Shown here in pieces: positions 46,679 to 54,674 of a stretch of 64,000 nt of DNA (the first letter of the stretch is position 1; every line of letters begins with the position of its first letter). The stretch is taken from NCBI RefSeq assembly GCF_022538055.1, contig NZ_JAKZAM010000004.1, positions 173,865-237,864 on the forward strand. The letters run 5' to 3'. The position numbers were made by a program, and so were the translations under genes. The DNA is from Cognataquiflexum nitidum (GTDB lineage: Bacteria > Bacteroidota > Bacteroidia > Cytophagales > Cyclobacteriaceae). The notes beneath the pieces are model-generated. The model had not been told where the DNA came from. It worked only from the letters and a program-made list of their open reading frames with translations, and ran no database searches.

Positions 46679-47890
46679 GTGACCGTACAACTAGTCAAAT
46701 ATCAAAAGAAGGAACTTGAGCTCAAAGCACTCTTGGAAATCACCCAGGCAATCAATGAAAATAAGTCTGCGGCGGTGCTTTTTGATATATTCAAATTTAC
46801 CTGCTTGGTACATTTGAATATCAAGTCGATTCTTTTGTACTTGTCAAACCATGACCACTTCGAAAAAAAGATCAGCCATGGAATCAAAAGCAAAGTCCCT
46901 GATGCGATTCTTTCTGAAAGAATAAATTTTGACAAAGCGAGCGGGGAATTGAATATTGAGGTGGGTGAAGGTTTTTCGTTTGCTGAACTTGAAAATTACC
47001 TTCCTGTTTTCCACAAGGAGAAAATGCTTGCCATTCTTTTTCTCAAAAAGAAAGATGAAAAAGAGGACTTAGACCTTGATTTTACCCAAGCCCTGACCAA
47101 TATCATGGTGGTGGCATTGGAAAACAAGCGCTTTGCCAAGCGGCAACTTGAGCAGGAAAGGCTCAACAAAGAAATGGAAATCGCCTCCAATGTGCAGCGG
47201 ATGCTTTTTCCTGCAGTCCTTCCGCAGACTGATAAGCTCAAAGCCAAAGTGACTTACATTCCCCATTCTACGGTAGGCGGGGATTATTATGACCTGATCC
47301 AAAAATCTGAGGAAGAGGTCTTTTTCTGTATTGCCGATGTATCAGGCAAGGGCATGCCGGCGGCTTTGCTCATGTCCAATTTCCAGGCAGCATTGAGGAC
47401 TTTACTGAGGAGTTCTTCAGATTTGAAAATGATTGTAGAGCAGTTGAATTATACCATCTTTGACAATACCAAAGGGGAGCGCTTTATTACTTTTTTTCTA
47501 GGTTATTACAATTACAAAAAAAGGGAACTGACCTACGTCAATGCCGGGCACAATCCTCCGGTGTTGTGTTGGGAGGGAGAAAAAAGGACGGAGACATTGG
47601 GTGCAGGGACAACTGTACTTGGTGCTTTTGAGGAATTGCCATTCCTGGAAGTGGGTAAAAGAATCCATCTTAAAGGCTTCACACTCCATCTTTATACGGA
47701 TGGCTTGACCGAAAGCTTTGACAAGAATGAAAAGGAATATGGAGATGACCGCTTCAATCAATTTGTCAAAAGCCACCTTTGCCTTGATCCAAGTGTGTTT
47801 CATCAGCTGTTTTTTGAGGAATTGAGAATTTTTTCCACCGGTGGTGAGCAAAGGGACGACATAACCCTGCTCAGCTTAAGATTGCAATAG
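46679..47890 (+). CDS. PP2C/SpoIIE-type serine phosphatase with GAF-like sensor
   Basis: A 403-residue soluble protein starting at GTG. Residues about 15-155 resemble a GAF sensor; after a coiled-coil helix (residues 160-178) the PP2C/RsbU domain runs to the end with GGDYYD (about 200), ADVSGKGMPAALLMS, NAGHNPP and LYTDGLTE plus the final RDDITLL aspartates, i.e. all metal ligands. Such phosphatases act on anti-sigma-antagonist partners. It is inside a run of envelope-polysaccharide genes and could regulate them; no partner kinase or STAS protein is near. Confidence 0.93.
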   Translation: MTVQLVKYQKKELELKALLEITQAINENKSAAVLFDIFKFTCLVHLNIKSILLYLSNHDHFEKKISHGIKSKVPDAILSERINFDKASGELNIEVGEGFSFAELENYLPVFHKEKMLAILFLKKKDEKEDLDLDFTQALTNIMVVALENKRFAKRQLEQERLNKEMEIASNVQRMLFPAVLPQTDKLKAKVTYIPHSTVGGDYYDLIQKSEEEVFFCIADVSGKGMPAALLMSNFQAALRTLLRSSSDLKMIVEQLNYTIFDNTKGERFITFFLGYYNYKKRELTYVNAGHNPPVLCWEGEKRTETLGAGTTVLGAFEELPFLEVGKRIHLKGFTLHLYTDGLTESFDKNEKEYGDDRFNQFVKSHLCLDPSVFHQLFFEELRIFSTGGEQRDDITLLSLRLQ

Positions 47891-47891
47891 C

Positions 47892-48521
47892 ATGGTTTGG
47901 ATGCATCACGTTCCCTCCTTGATTCCGAAAGTTTTCGATAAATTTATCTGGAACAAAAACCGGGATGAAAAGAATCTGTATCTGACATTTGATGACGGGC
48001 CGGTACCGGGGATTACGGATTTCGTATTGAATGAACTTTCAAAAAGAGATATGAAAGCCACGTTTTTTATGGTCGGGGCAAATGTCGAAAAGCATCCTAA
48101 CCTTGCCAAAGAAGTACTCCAAGCAGGAAATGGAATCGGTAACCACACTTTTAACCATTTGGACGGATACCGAAATCCTGATGCCCTATATTTGGAAAAT
48201 ATTGAAAAGTGCCAAAAGATCCTTCAGGATACACTTGAGGTAAGTCCGGTAAATTTCCGTCCACCTTATGGAAAGATAAGTAAAAGCCAATCAAAGCTTG
48301 TTCTTTCAAATCATCAGATCGTCATGTGGGATGTTTTGTCTGGAGATTATGACCCGGAACAAAGTATTGAGAAATGTCTATATAAAACCATGAAGTACAG
48401 CAGAAACGGATCCATCGTACTTTTTCACGACCAACAAAAAACAGAATGGGTTGTTAAGAAGGTATTGCCCGATTATCTGGATTTTATAAAAGACAAGGGC
48501 TTCCAAACAGGCTTGTTATGA
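47892..48521 (+). CDS. Polysaccharide deacetylase (NodB domain)
   Basis: A 209-residue protein with the NodB motifs in order: TFDDGP (metal Asp-Asp), GNHTFNH (metal histidines), RPPYGK and the C-terminal LFHD. It removes N-acetyl groups from a GlcNAc-type polymer or peptidoglycan. There is no clear signal peptide, although the N-terminus is moderately hydrophobic, so its location is uncertain. The start is 1 bp after the phosphatase stop and its stop overlaps the ATG of the next glycosyltransferase by four bases, so expression is coupled. Confidence 0.93.
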   Translation: MVWMHHVPSLIPKVFDKFIWNKNRDEKNLYLTFDDGPVPGITDFVLNELSKRDMKATFFMVGANVEKHPNLAKEVLQAGNGIGNHTFNHLDGYRNPDALYLENIEKCQKILQDTLEVSPVNFRPPYGKISKSQSKLVLSNHQIVMWDVLSGDYDPEQSIEKCLYKTMKYSRNGSIVLFHDQQKTEWVVKKVLPDYLDFIKDKGFQTGLL

Positions 48522-49624
48522 TTTATGGATTGGCGATAGTAGTGGTTTTTTTATTGCTGTTGCAGGATTTTTTGCTTGTGGCTTTGCTTCAGGTGAATTT
48601 TAATAAATATGAAGAAGACCAAAATCCGGATTTTCCAAAAGTAAGTGTTTTGATTCCCTGTAGGAATGAAGCTCAAAGCTTACCGCACTGTCTTGATTCC
48701 ATAGAGAAACTTGATTATCCAAAAGACAGGATCCAGTTTGTCTTTGGAAATGACAGAAGCACAGACGAGACAGCCGAAATCCTCGGTGCTTGGGTGGCCG
48801 GCCATTCCAATTCCATATTGGTGGAGGTGGTTGAAGGGGATGGTAAAAGAAGGAACGGCAAGGCAAACGCCCTCTTCCAAATGGCTAAATCCGCAGCGGG
48901 AGACATGTACCTTTTCACGGACGCAGATTGTAAAGTGCCGTCTAAATGGGCCAAATCCATGGTTTTGGCTCAAAAAAACGCGGATGCCGGTATAGTAACC
49001 GGTATTACTCATATTGGGGCCGAATCTTTATTCGGAAATATGCAAGCCTTCGATTGGTGGCTTTCCTTAGGAATGGTCAAGGTGATGAATGACCTTGGCA
49101 TATCTGTGACCTCTATGGGAAATAACATGCTGATTTCAAAAAAGGCGCATGACTCTGTGGGAGGATTTGAAGGCATTCCATTTTCCCTCACAGAAGACTT
49201 TGAAATCGGTAAATCCATCGAAAAGGAAGGATACAAAGCGGTACATCACGTCTCGGTGGATAACCTTGTGGAGACTTTGCCACAACAGAATCTGAAAGGG
49301 TTATTGGACCAAAGAAAGAGGTGGATGCATGGCGCAATGGATTTACCGATGTATTGGAGGGCTGTTTTGGCGATGCAGGTCTTATTTTTTCCTGCTATTA
49401 TTTATTTGTGTTTTTTACATCCTTTTGAAGGAGTCGTGGTTTGGCTGATTAAAGTGGTAATCCAATCCTTATTTATTTACTTATTTTCACTCAAAACAGG
49501 TCAAAAATTAAAAATTGCCTCTTTGTTCCTTTTTGAAATATATTATTTGTTTACCTCATGGTCCACAATAGTTTATTATTTTTGGCCGTCAAAAACAGAC
49601 TGGAAAGGTAGAAAATACGGATGA
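48518..49624 (+). CDS. Membrane glycosyltransferase family 2 (second)
   Basis: A 368-residue GT2 with an N-terminal helix (about 3-25), GT-A domain (VSVLIPCRNEA), TDADC as DxD, TEDFE as acidic acceptor-side motif, QRKRW, and C-terminal helices. It is similar in layout to the enzyme at 45273, so the two may elongate the same product. Its ATG overlaps the deacetylase stop by four bases, and its stop overlaps the ATG of tatD by four bases, placing it in the middle of a coupled run. Confidence 0.92.
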   Translation: MIYGLAIVVVFLLLLQDFLLVALLQVNFNKYEEDQNPDFPKVSVLIPCRNEAQSLPHCLDSIEKLDYPKDRIQFVFGNDRSTDETAEILGAWVAGHSNSILVEVVEGDGKRRNGKANALFQMAKSAAGDMYLFTDADCKVPSKWAKSMVLAQKNADAGIVTGITHIGAESLFGNMQAFDWWLSLGMVKVMNDLGISVTSMGNNMLISKKAHDSVGGFEGIPFSLTEDFEIGKSIEKEGYKAVHHVSVDNLVETLPQQNLKGLLDQRKRWMHGAMDLPMYWRAVLAMQVLFFPAIIYLCFLHPFEGVVVWLIKVVIQSLFIYLFSLKTGQKLKIASLFLFEIYYLFTSWSTIVYYFWPSKTDWKGRKYG

Positions 49625-50391
49625 AGTTTACAGATACACATGCACATATCTATTCTGACAAATATAATGCGGATAGGGATGAAGTGATAAGGAGAACTGT
49701 GGAGAATGGCGTTCACAAAATCTACATGCCAAATGTCGATGTGGATTCCATCGATGCGATGTTGGAAGCTGAGTTGAAGAATCCAGGTGTCTGTATTCCC
49801 ATGATGGGCTTGCATCCCTGTGATGTCAACAAGGATTTTGAAAAGCAGCTCTATATTATGGAGGAATGGATCGGAAAGCGGGAGTTTGCAGGAATAGGAG
49901 AGACGGGACTTGACCTGTATTGGGACAAGACTTTCTTTGAGCAGCAAAAGGAAGCGCTAAAAATCCAGATCCAATGGGCAAAGAAAATGAAATGGCCGAT
50001 TATATTGCATTGCAGGGAATCCATGGACGAGACCATCGCCATAATCAGGGAAGAAAAAACGGATGACCTGAAAGGGATCTTCCATTGTTTTACAGGGTCA
50101 GTCGATCAAGCCAAGGAAATCATTGAGTTGGGTTTTTTGCTTGGTATAGGGGGGGTGTCAACCTACAAGAATGGAGGATTAGACAAAGTGTTGCCGGAAA
50201 TCGGTTTGGAACACCTGGTTTTGGAAACTGACGGACCATACCTTGCACCGGTGCCACATCGAGGCAAAAGGAATTCCCCGGAATACATTCCCTTGATTGC
50301 GCAGCGTGTGGGAGACTTGACGATGAGTGCCTTGGATCGGGTTTCTGAGGTTACAGAAGAAAATTCAAGAAAAATATTTCATCATTTTTAG
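49621..50391 (+). CDS. TatD family metal-dependent hydrolase
   Basis: A 256-residue TIM-barrel deoxyribonuclease-type enzyme. Metal-site motifs: DTHAHIYS at the N-terminus, GETGLDLYWD, HCRES and HCFTGS, and VLETDGPYLAP near the C-terminus, all as in TatD/YcfH. It acts as 3'-5' DNase or on D-aminoacyl-tRNA in related forms. The gene overlaps the upstream glycosyltransferase by four bases and is 2 bp before asparaginase. Its place in this run is typical for genome streamlining, not for shared function. Confidence 0.95.
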   Translation: MKFTDTHAHIYSDKYNADRDEVIRRTVENGVHKIYMPNVDVDSIDAMLEAELKNPGVCIPMMGLHPCDVNKDFEKQLYIMEEWIGKREFAGIGETGLDLYWDKTFFEQQKEALKIQIQWAKKMKWPIILHCRESMDETIAIIREEKTDDLKGIFHCFTGSVDQAKEIIELGFLLGIGGVSTYKNGGLDKVLPEIGLEHLVLETDGPYLAPVPHRGKRNSPEYIPLIAQRVGDLTMSALDRVSEVTEENSRKIFHHF

Positions 50392-50393
50392 TT

Positions 50394-51467
50394 ATGAATT
50401 ATAAAATAATCAGGATCAATTCAGCCGCCAAAAATGCAGTACATTCTTCTGTGCTCATTATTTATACAGGAGGAACCCTGGGCATGGCCTATGATGAATC
50501 AGGAGCTTTGGTACCCTTCAACTTTGGGCAGATCATGGAAAAGGTCCCGACCCTCACCAATATGAACATTGCGATTACCGTCATTTCCTTTCCTGAACCG
50601 ATTGATTCCTCCAATATCAACATGCAGCATTGGTTTGACATGGCTTATATCATTTATGAAAATTATGATAGCTATGATGGTTTTGTGATTTTGCATGGAA
50701 CTGATACCATGGCCTATTCTGCCTCGATGATGAGTTATATGCTCAATGGACTGAGCAAGCCAGTGGTATTTACCGGAGCGCAGTTGCCTATATCTGCGAT
50801 GCGGTCTGATGCCCGGGAAAACCTGATGACTGCCTTGGAAATCGCTTCCGCAAAATCAAACGGAAAGCCGGTGGTACCTGAAGTCTGTATTTTTTTCAAC
50901 CATATGCTATTGAGAGGCAATCGATCCAAGAAGGTTCAAAGCGTACATTTTGATGCCTATGAATCCGAAAACTATCCTGCCTTGGCAGAAGCAGGGATTA
51001 TCATTGATTATAACCTGGCAGCGATCAGGCCTTACGAGGAAACCAAAAAACTGAAGTTTTTTAACAAGCTGGACAACAACGTGATCATCATCAAGCTTTT
51101 TCCCGGCATCACAGCGGCAGTTTTGGATTCCTGTTTCAGCATCAAGGGACTGAGGGGAGTGGTATTAGAAACTTACGGTTCCGGCAATAGCCCAAGTGAA
51201 AAGTGGTTTATTGAATCCTTGGAAAAAGCAGTCAAAAAAGGAATCATCATCCTCAATGTGTCGCAATGCAACGGCGGAAGGGTTATTCAGGGAAGATACC
51301 ATACCAGCAAGGATTTGAAAAGAATCGGAGTACTGAGTGGCAGCGATATTACCACCGAGGCGGCGGTTACAAAGATGATGTTCCTTTTGGGAAATGAAAC
51401 GGATGATGCCGAAGTCAGGAGAAAACTTGTATTACCGATAGCCGGAGAAATGTCCCCACCGAATTAA
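50394..51467 (+). CDS. ansA: Type I L-asparaginase
   Basis: A 357-residue cytoplasmic-type asparaginase, no signal peptide. The catalytic threonines are in YTGGTLGMAY (Thr28 region) and HGTDTMAYSASMM. It hydrolyses asparagine to aspartate and ammonia. The C-terminal domain is intact (GSDITTEAAVTK). Last gene of the run that begins at 45273; after it comes a repeat-rich intergenic stretch rather than a clear hairpin terminator. Confidence 0.94.
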   Translation: MNYKIIRINSAAKNAVHSSVLIIYTGGTLGMAYDESGALVPFNFGQIMEKVPTLTNMNIAITVISFPEPIDSSNINMQHWFDMAYIIYENYDSYDGFVILHGTDTMAYSASMMSYMLNGLSKPVVFTGAQLPISAMRSDARENLMTALEIASAKSNGKPVVPEVCIFFNHMLLRGNRSKKVQSVHFDAYESENYPALAEAGIIIDYNLAAIRPYEETKKLKFFNKLDNNVIIIKLFPGITAAVLDSCFSIKGLRGVVLETYGSGNSPSEKWFIESLEKAVKKGIIILNVSQCNGGRVIQGRYHTSKDLKRIGVLSGSDITTEAAVTKMMFLLGNETDDAEVRRKLVLPIAGEMSPPN

Positions 51468-51540
51468 GGGAAAAAGCTTTAGACTACCATTTCATTAAAA
51501 CTCCGGCTATTTATTTCCTGAGTTTTATTCAATAAGCCCA

Positions 51541-51735
51541 ATTCATCCAACATCGGTCAGCGGTTACTGGTCATCTTTACTTATTCCTGCTCTTAAACTT
51601 CAAGCGCCCCCAACTTCCGTCTTCTGTCTCCTTTTCCCCACCTACCCCCAACATCCGTCATCGGTCATCTGACTTTTTTACAGATTCCCTGATTTAAATT
51701 CCAGTGCCCCCAACTTCCGTCTTCCAACTTCCGTC
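51541..51735. repeat. Intergenic repeat cluster (ACTTCCGTCTTC, ATCCGTCATCGGTCATC)
   Basis: The motif GCCCCCAACTTCCGTCTTC occurs twice exactly 100 bp apart (ends near 51624 and 51724), each time preceded by a similar ATTCC...TTAAA stretch, so two imperfect 42-bp direct repeats start near 51583 and 51683. In between is CAACATCCGTCATCGGTC, echoed at 51549 as CATCGGTCAGCGG. No frame is real here. Confidence 0.75.
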
Positions 51736-51793
51736 TGTTAAAAAATGAAGACTTGGTTCTTGTCAAGATTGAAGCTTATTTTTCTAGATATGC

Positions 51794-51824
51794 TTGGATA
51801 GCCTCCGATTAATTTATTTCTTTG
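51794..51824 (+). promoter_or_regulatory. Likely tRNA-Ser promoter
   Basis: TTG (51794-51796), 20 nt, TTTCTTTG (51817-51824), followed by CACTCCG. The -7 box has one mismatch to TAnnTTTG, but the following CACTCC is the same as in the rRNA promoter. Confidence 0.55.
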
Positions 51825-51851
51825 CACTCCGATTCAGAAATGAATCAAAAT

Positions 51852-51939
51852 AGAGAGGTGTCCGAGTGGTTGAAGGAGCACGCCTGGAAAGTGTGTATAC
51901 CTCTAAAGGGTATCGAGGGTTCGAATCCCTTCCTCTCTG
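51852..51939 (+). tRNA. tRNA-Ser(GGA)
   Basis: An 88-nt type II tRNA: acceptor AGAGAGG/CCTCTCT, discriminator G, anticodon loop CTGGAAA (anticodon GGA) on stem CACGC/GTGTG, long variable arm and T-arm with TTCGAAT. CCA is not encoded. Confidence 0.95.
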
Positions 51940-51941
51940 CA

Positions 51942-51976
51942 AAAAAAAAGATAAGTCCTAGGCTTATCTTTTTTTT
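51942..51976 (+). terminator. Terminator of tRNA-Ser
   Basis: AAAAAAAAGATAAG and CTTATCTTTTTTTT flank a 7-nt loop, directly after the tRNA. Confidence 0.88.
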
Positions 51977-52315
51977 GTCCTTTTTTTGAATGATATCATT
52001 GTTTTTTTTTATCTCGTATTAAGTGAAATACCCGTTTTAAATCAAAATTACGAAGGATTTAATCGAAAATAATCCTCAAATCACCTTTTCATTCCTTTTA
52101 TTTCCCATCTAAGTCCATTTATGTAAATTTCCCAAACCATTCATTATACTTGATTTAGCTTTCGGGAATTTCGAACAGATGAATGAAAAATTCATTCCAA
52201 AAAAATTTATGAAAGTTTCCTTTGCAATTTGAAATGAAAAAATGATAACTTTAAAATCTCATAATTAATTTAGAAACCGTTTAACCTTTATTTAATTCTC
52301 TTTAAAATCTACTCT
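51977..52315. other. Intergenic upstream of exbB
   Basis: About 340 AT-rich bases. TAACTTTA near 52245 with a TTG about 19 nt before it is a near match to the promoter consensus and could drive exbB; otherwise nothing is seen. Confidence 0.45.
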
Positions 52316-53122
52316 ATGAAAAAGTTAATCGCTTTGTTCATGCTTTCCGGAATATTGATGTTTCCGGTAACTACGAAAGCTCAAGATGCAGAATCACAAG
52401 ATTCTGCCGCAGTTGAAACAACTGAAGTTGTGGAAGCAGCACCCACCGAACCAGCAATCGTCGATGACGAGGTTATCGCTGAAGAGCAGGGTTTCCACCA
52501 AGTTATCAAGGAAAAGTTCATTGAAGGTGATCCTACCTTCATGTCTCCGGTATTGATCTGTTTGATCCTAGGTCTTGCTGTAGCACTTGAAAGGATAGTT
52601 ACTTTGAACCTTTCTACTACAAACACAAAGAAATTATTATCAAAAGTAGAAGCGGCTTTGGAACAAGGCGGTATCGAAGCAGCCAAAGATGTTACTAAAA
52701 ACACTAAAGGCCCTGTTGCATCGATCTTCACTCAAGGTCTGATGAGATATACAGAAGGTATTGAAATGGTCGAAAAATCAATCATTGCCTACGGTTCCGT
52801 TGAAATGGGAAGATTGGAAAAAGGATTGGTTTGGATATCCCTTTTCATTTCGCTTGCTCCGATGTTGGGTTTCATGGGTACGGTTATCGGTATGATTGGT
52901 GCGTTTGATGCGATCGAAGCTGCCGGTGATATTTCCCCTTCTCTTGTTGCCGGTGGTATCAAAATCGCCCTTTTGACCACGGTAGCAGGTTTGATCGTTG
53001 CGATTATTCTTCAATTATTTTACAACTACTTGGTTTCCAAAATCGATTCTTTGGTGAATGATATGGAGGATGCTTCCATCTCTTTGGTTGATGTCTTAGT
53101 GAAGCATAAATTATCAAAGTAA
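52316..53122 (+). CDS. exbB: MotA/TolQ/ExbB proton channel protein
   Basis: A 268-residue inner-membrane protein. Signal-like N-terminus (to about residue 23, TTKAQD), an acidic periplasmic stretch (EVVEAAPTEPAIVDDE), and three TM helices (about 75-95, 165-190, 210-240) with the conserved ISLFISLAPMLGFMGTVIGMIGAF core of the channel. With the ExbD proteins downstream it uses the proton motive force to energise TonB at the outer membrane. First of a four-gene unit. The N-terminal signal-peptide form is common in Bacteroidota. Confidence 0.93.
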   Translation: MKKLIALFMLSGILMFPVTTKAQDAESQDSAAVETTEVVEAAPTEPAIVDDEVIAEEQGFHQVIKEKFIEGDPTFMSPVLICLILGLAVALERIVTLNLSTTNTKKLLSKVEAALEQGGIEAAKDVTKNTKGPVASIFTQGLMRYTEGIEMVEKSIIAYGSVEMGRLEKGLVWISLFISLAPMLGFMGTVIGMIGAFDAIEAAGDISPSLVAGGIKIALLTTVAGLIVAIILQLFYNYLVSKIDSLVNDMEDASISLVDVLVKHKLSK

Positions 53123-53178
53123 TATTGATTGAGCACTAGTTCAATTGATTCTTCACATTAACTAAAGAAAAACTAAAT

Positions 53179-53508
53179 ATGGATTCTATAGATATTTTCC
53201 TATACGTAGCTGATATTTTAGTAATTGTCGGAATAATATTGGCAGTTGTAATGCCTTTAATTAAATCATTTGACGATCCTAAAAGCTTGCTAAAATCAGC
53301 ATTAGCAATAGTGGCATTAGCAGTATTATTCTTCATTGCTTATTCCATTTCTGACGGGGAAGTCCTACCAAAGTTTGCCAAAGAGCCTTTCAACTTGACT
53401 GAAGGCATGTCCAAATTTGTAGGAGGTTCTCTTATAATGACTTACGTTTTGACACTTCTTGCATTGGCAGGTATAGTAATTACTGAAATCACTAAAGCAA
53501 TAAAATAA
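53179..53508 (+). CDS. Three-helix membrane protein of the ExbB-ExbD locus
   Basis: A 109-residue protein with three hydrophobic helices (about 7-28, 38-60 and 82-105), MDSIDIFLYVADILVIVG at the start. It lies between exbB and exbD; its stop overlaps the ATG of exbD by one base (TAATG), so it is certainly part of the unit. I recognise it only by position: a similar small membrane protein often stands here in Bacteroidota. Role in the complex unknown. Confidence 0.8.
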   Translation: MDSIDIFLYVADILVIVGIILAVVMPLIKSFDDPKSLLKSALAIVALAVLFFIAYSISDGEVLPKFAKEPFNLTEGMSKFVGGSLIMTYVLTLLALAGIVITEITKAIK

Positions 53509-54149
53509 TGGCAAAAGGTAAAAGCAGAACATCTCAAGAGGTAAATGCAGGTTCCATGGCGGACATTGCTTTTCTGTTGCTTATCTTCTTCCTGGTTACT
53601 ACTACTATTGCCTCTGATAAAGGTATTCAAAACCTTCTTCCTCCTAAGCAGGATCCAAATGTTCCACCACCTGATATCAAATTGAACGAAAGAAACATCT
53701 TCAATATCTTGGTGAATGCGAATGACCAGCTTCTTGTGGAAGGAGAGTACATAGAAAATACCGAATTACTTTCAGAAGACATCAAAGATTTTCTTTTGAA
53801 CTTTGGCGCTCCTGATGAGGATGCGGTTGCCTTATTCAACGGGCTTCCTCAATCATTGAAAGCGAGAGCCAATAGGGACCCTAAATCTTCTGATCATCCA
53901 ATGAGCGGTGGTGCAGTAGTTTCTATTAAGACCAACAGGGGGACTAGTTACGAGAAATACCTAGAGGTACTTGACCAGGTTAAAAGAGCTTATTTTGAAA
54001 TTTATGCCGAAAGAGTAGGTTTGACATCTGATCAATACAGAGCATTGACAGGGAAAAATCCTGCTGAAAAAGCATTAATTGACAAGGGCAAAGAAGGTAT
54101 TCCTTTGGCGATCTCAATTGCAGAACCGGATAAAATAGGAGGAAATTGA
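53508..54149 (+). CDS. exbD: ExbD/TolR family protein 1
   Basis: A 213-residue protein with one N-terminal TM helix carrying the proton-path aspartate in SMADIAFLLLIFFLV, followed by a periplasmic domain (about 45-213) that is longer than usual (about 140 residues in E. coli ExbD), with an insert around PDEDAVALFNGLPQSLK. ATG overlaps the upstream stop by one base; the next exbD starts 1 bp after its stop. Confidence 0.92.
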   Translation: MAKGKSRTSQEVNAGSMADIAFLLLIFFLVTTTIASDKGIQNLLPPKQDPNVPPPDIKLNERNIFNILVNANDQLLVEGEYIENTELLSEDIKDFLLNFGAPDEDAVALFNGLPQSLKARANRDPKSSDHPMSGGAVVSIKTNRGTSYEKYLEVLDQVKRAYFEIYAERVGLTSDQYRALTGKNPAEKALIDKGKEGIPLAISIAEPDKIGGN

Positions 54150-54150
54150 T

Positions 54151-54612
54151 ATGGCAAAGTTTAAGAAAAAAACCAAAACATCGGAAAACATACCGACTTC
54201 GGCACTACCCGATATCATTTTCATGCTTTTGTTCTTCTTCATGGTTACTACTGTGTTGAGGGAGCAGGACATTCTTGTAGAGCAAAAACTTCCTCAGGCA
54301 ACACAGCTTCAGAAGTTAGAGAAAAAGACTTTGATCTCCTACTTGTTTGTTGGGAAACCAAAGAATGCCAATCTCTATGGAACTGAACCTAGGGTTCAAG
54401 CTAATGATGTTTTGATTAATACAAAGGACATCATCCTTTGGGTAAATCAGGAAAAAGATAAATTGTCTGAAGCTGAAAGGGATCAAATCACAATATCCAT
54501 GAAGGCCGATAGAGACGTAAAAATGGGTCCAATCTCAGACATTCAATTTGAGTTAAGAGAAGCGGATGCACGTAAACTATTGTACGCATCTACCGGAAAG
54601 GTTCAGAATTAA
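54151..54612 (+). CDS. exbD: ExbD/TolR family protein 2
   Basis: A 153-residue ExbD with TM helix and proton-path aspartate in ALPDIIFMLLFFFMVTTVL. The periplasmic domain is of standard size, ending MGPISDIQFELREADARKL. Two different ExbD proteins with one ExbB and a small membrane protein form the unit, as found in other Bacteroidota. A terminator follows within 25 bp. Confidence 0.92.
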   Translation: MAKFKKKTKTSENIPTSALPDIIFMLLFFFMVTTVLREQDILVEQKLPQATQLQKLEKKTLISYLFVGKPKNANLYGTEPRVQANDVLINTKDIILWVNQEKDKLSEAERDQITISMKADRDVKMGPISDIQFELREADARKLLYASTGKVQN

Positions 54613-54634
54613 TACAATTCAGATTTCAAACTAT

Positions 54635-54662
54635 AAAGCTATCCCATAGGGATAGCTTTTTT
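54635..54662 (+). terminator. Terminator of the ExbB-ExbD unit
   Basis: AAAGCTATCCC and GGGATAGCTTT form an 11-bp stem with ATA loop and T-run. Confidence 0.93.
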
Positions 54663-54674
54663 ACTTTTGTTTAA

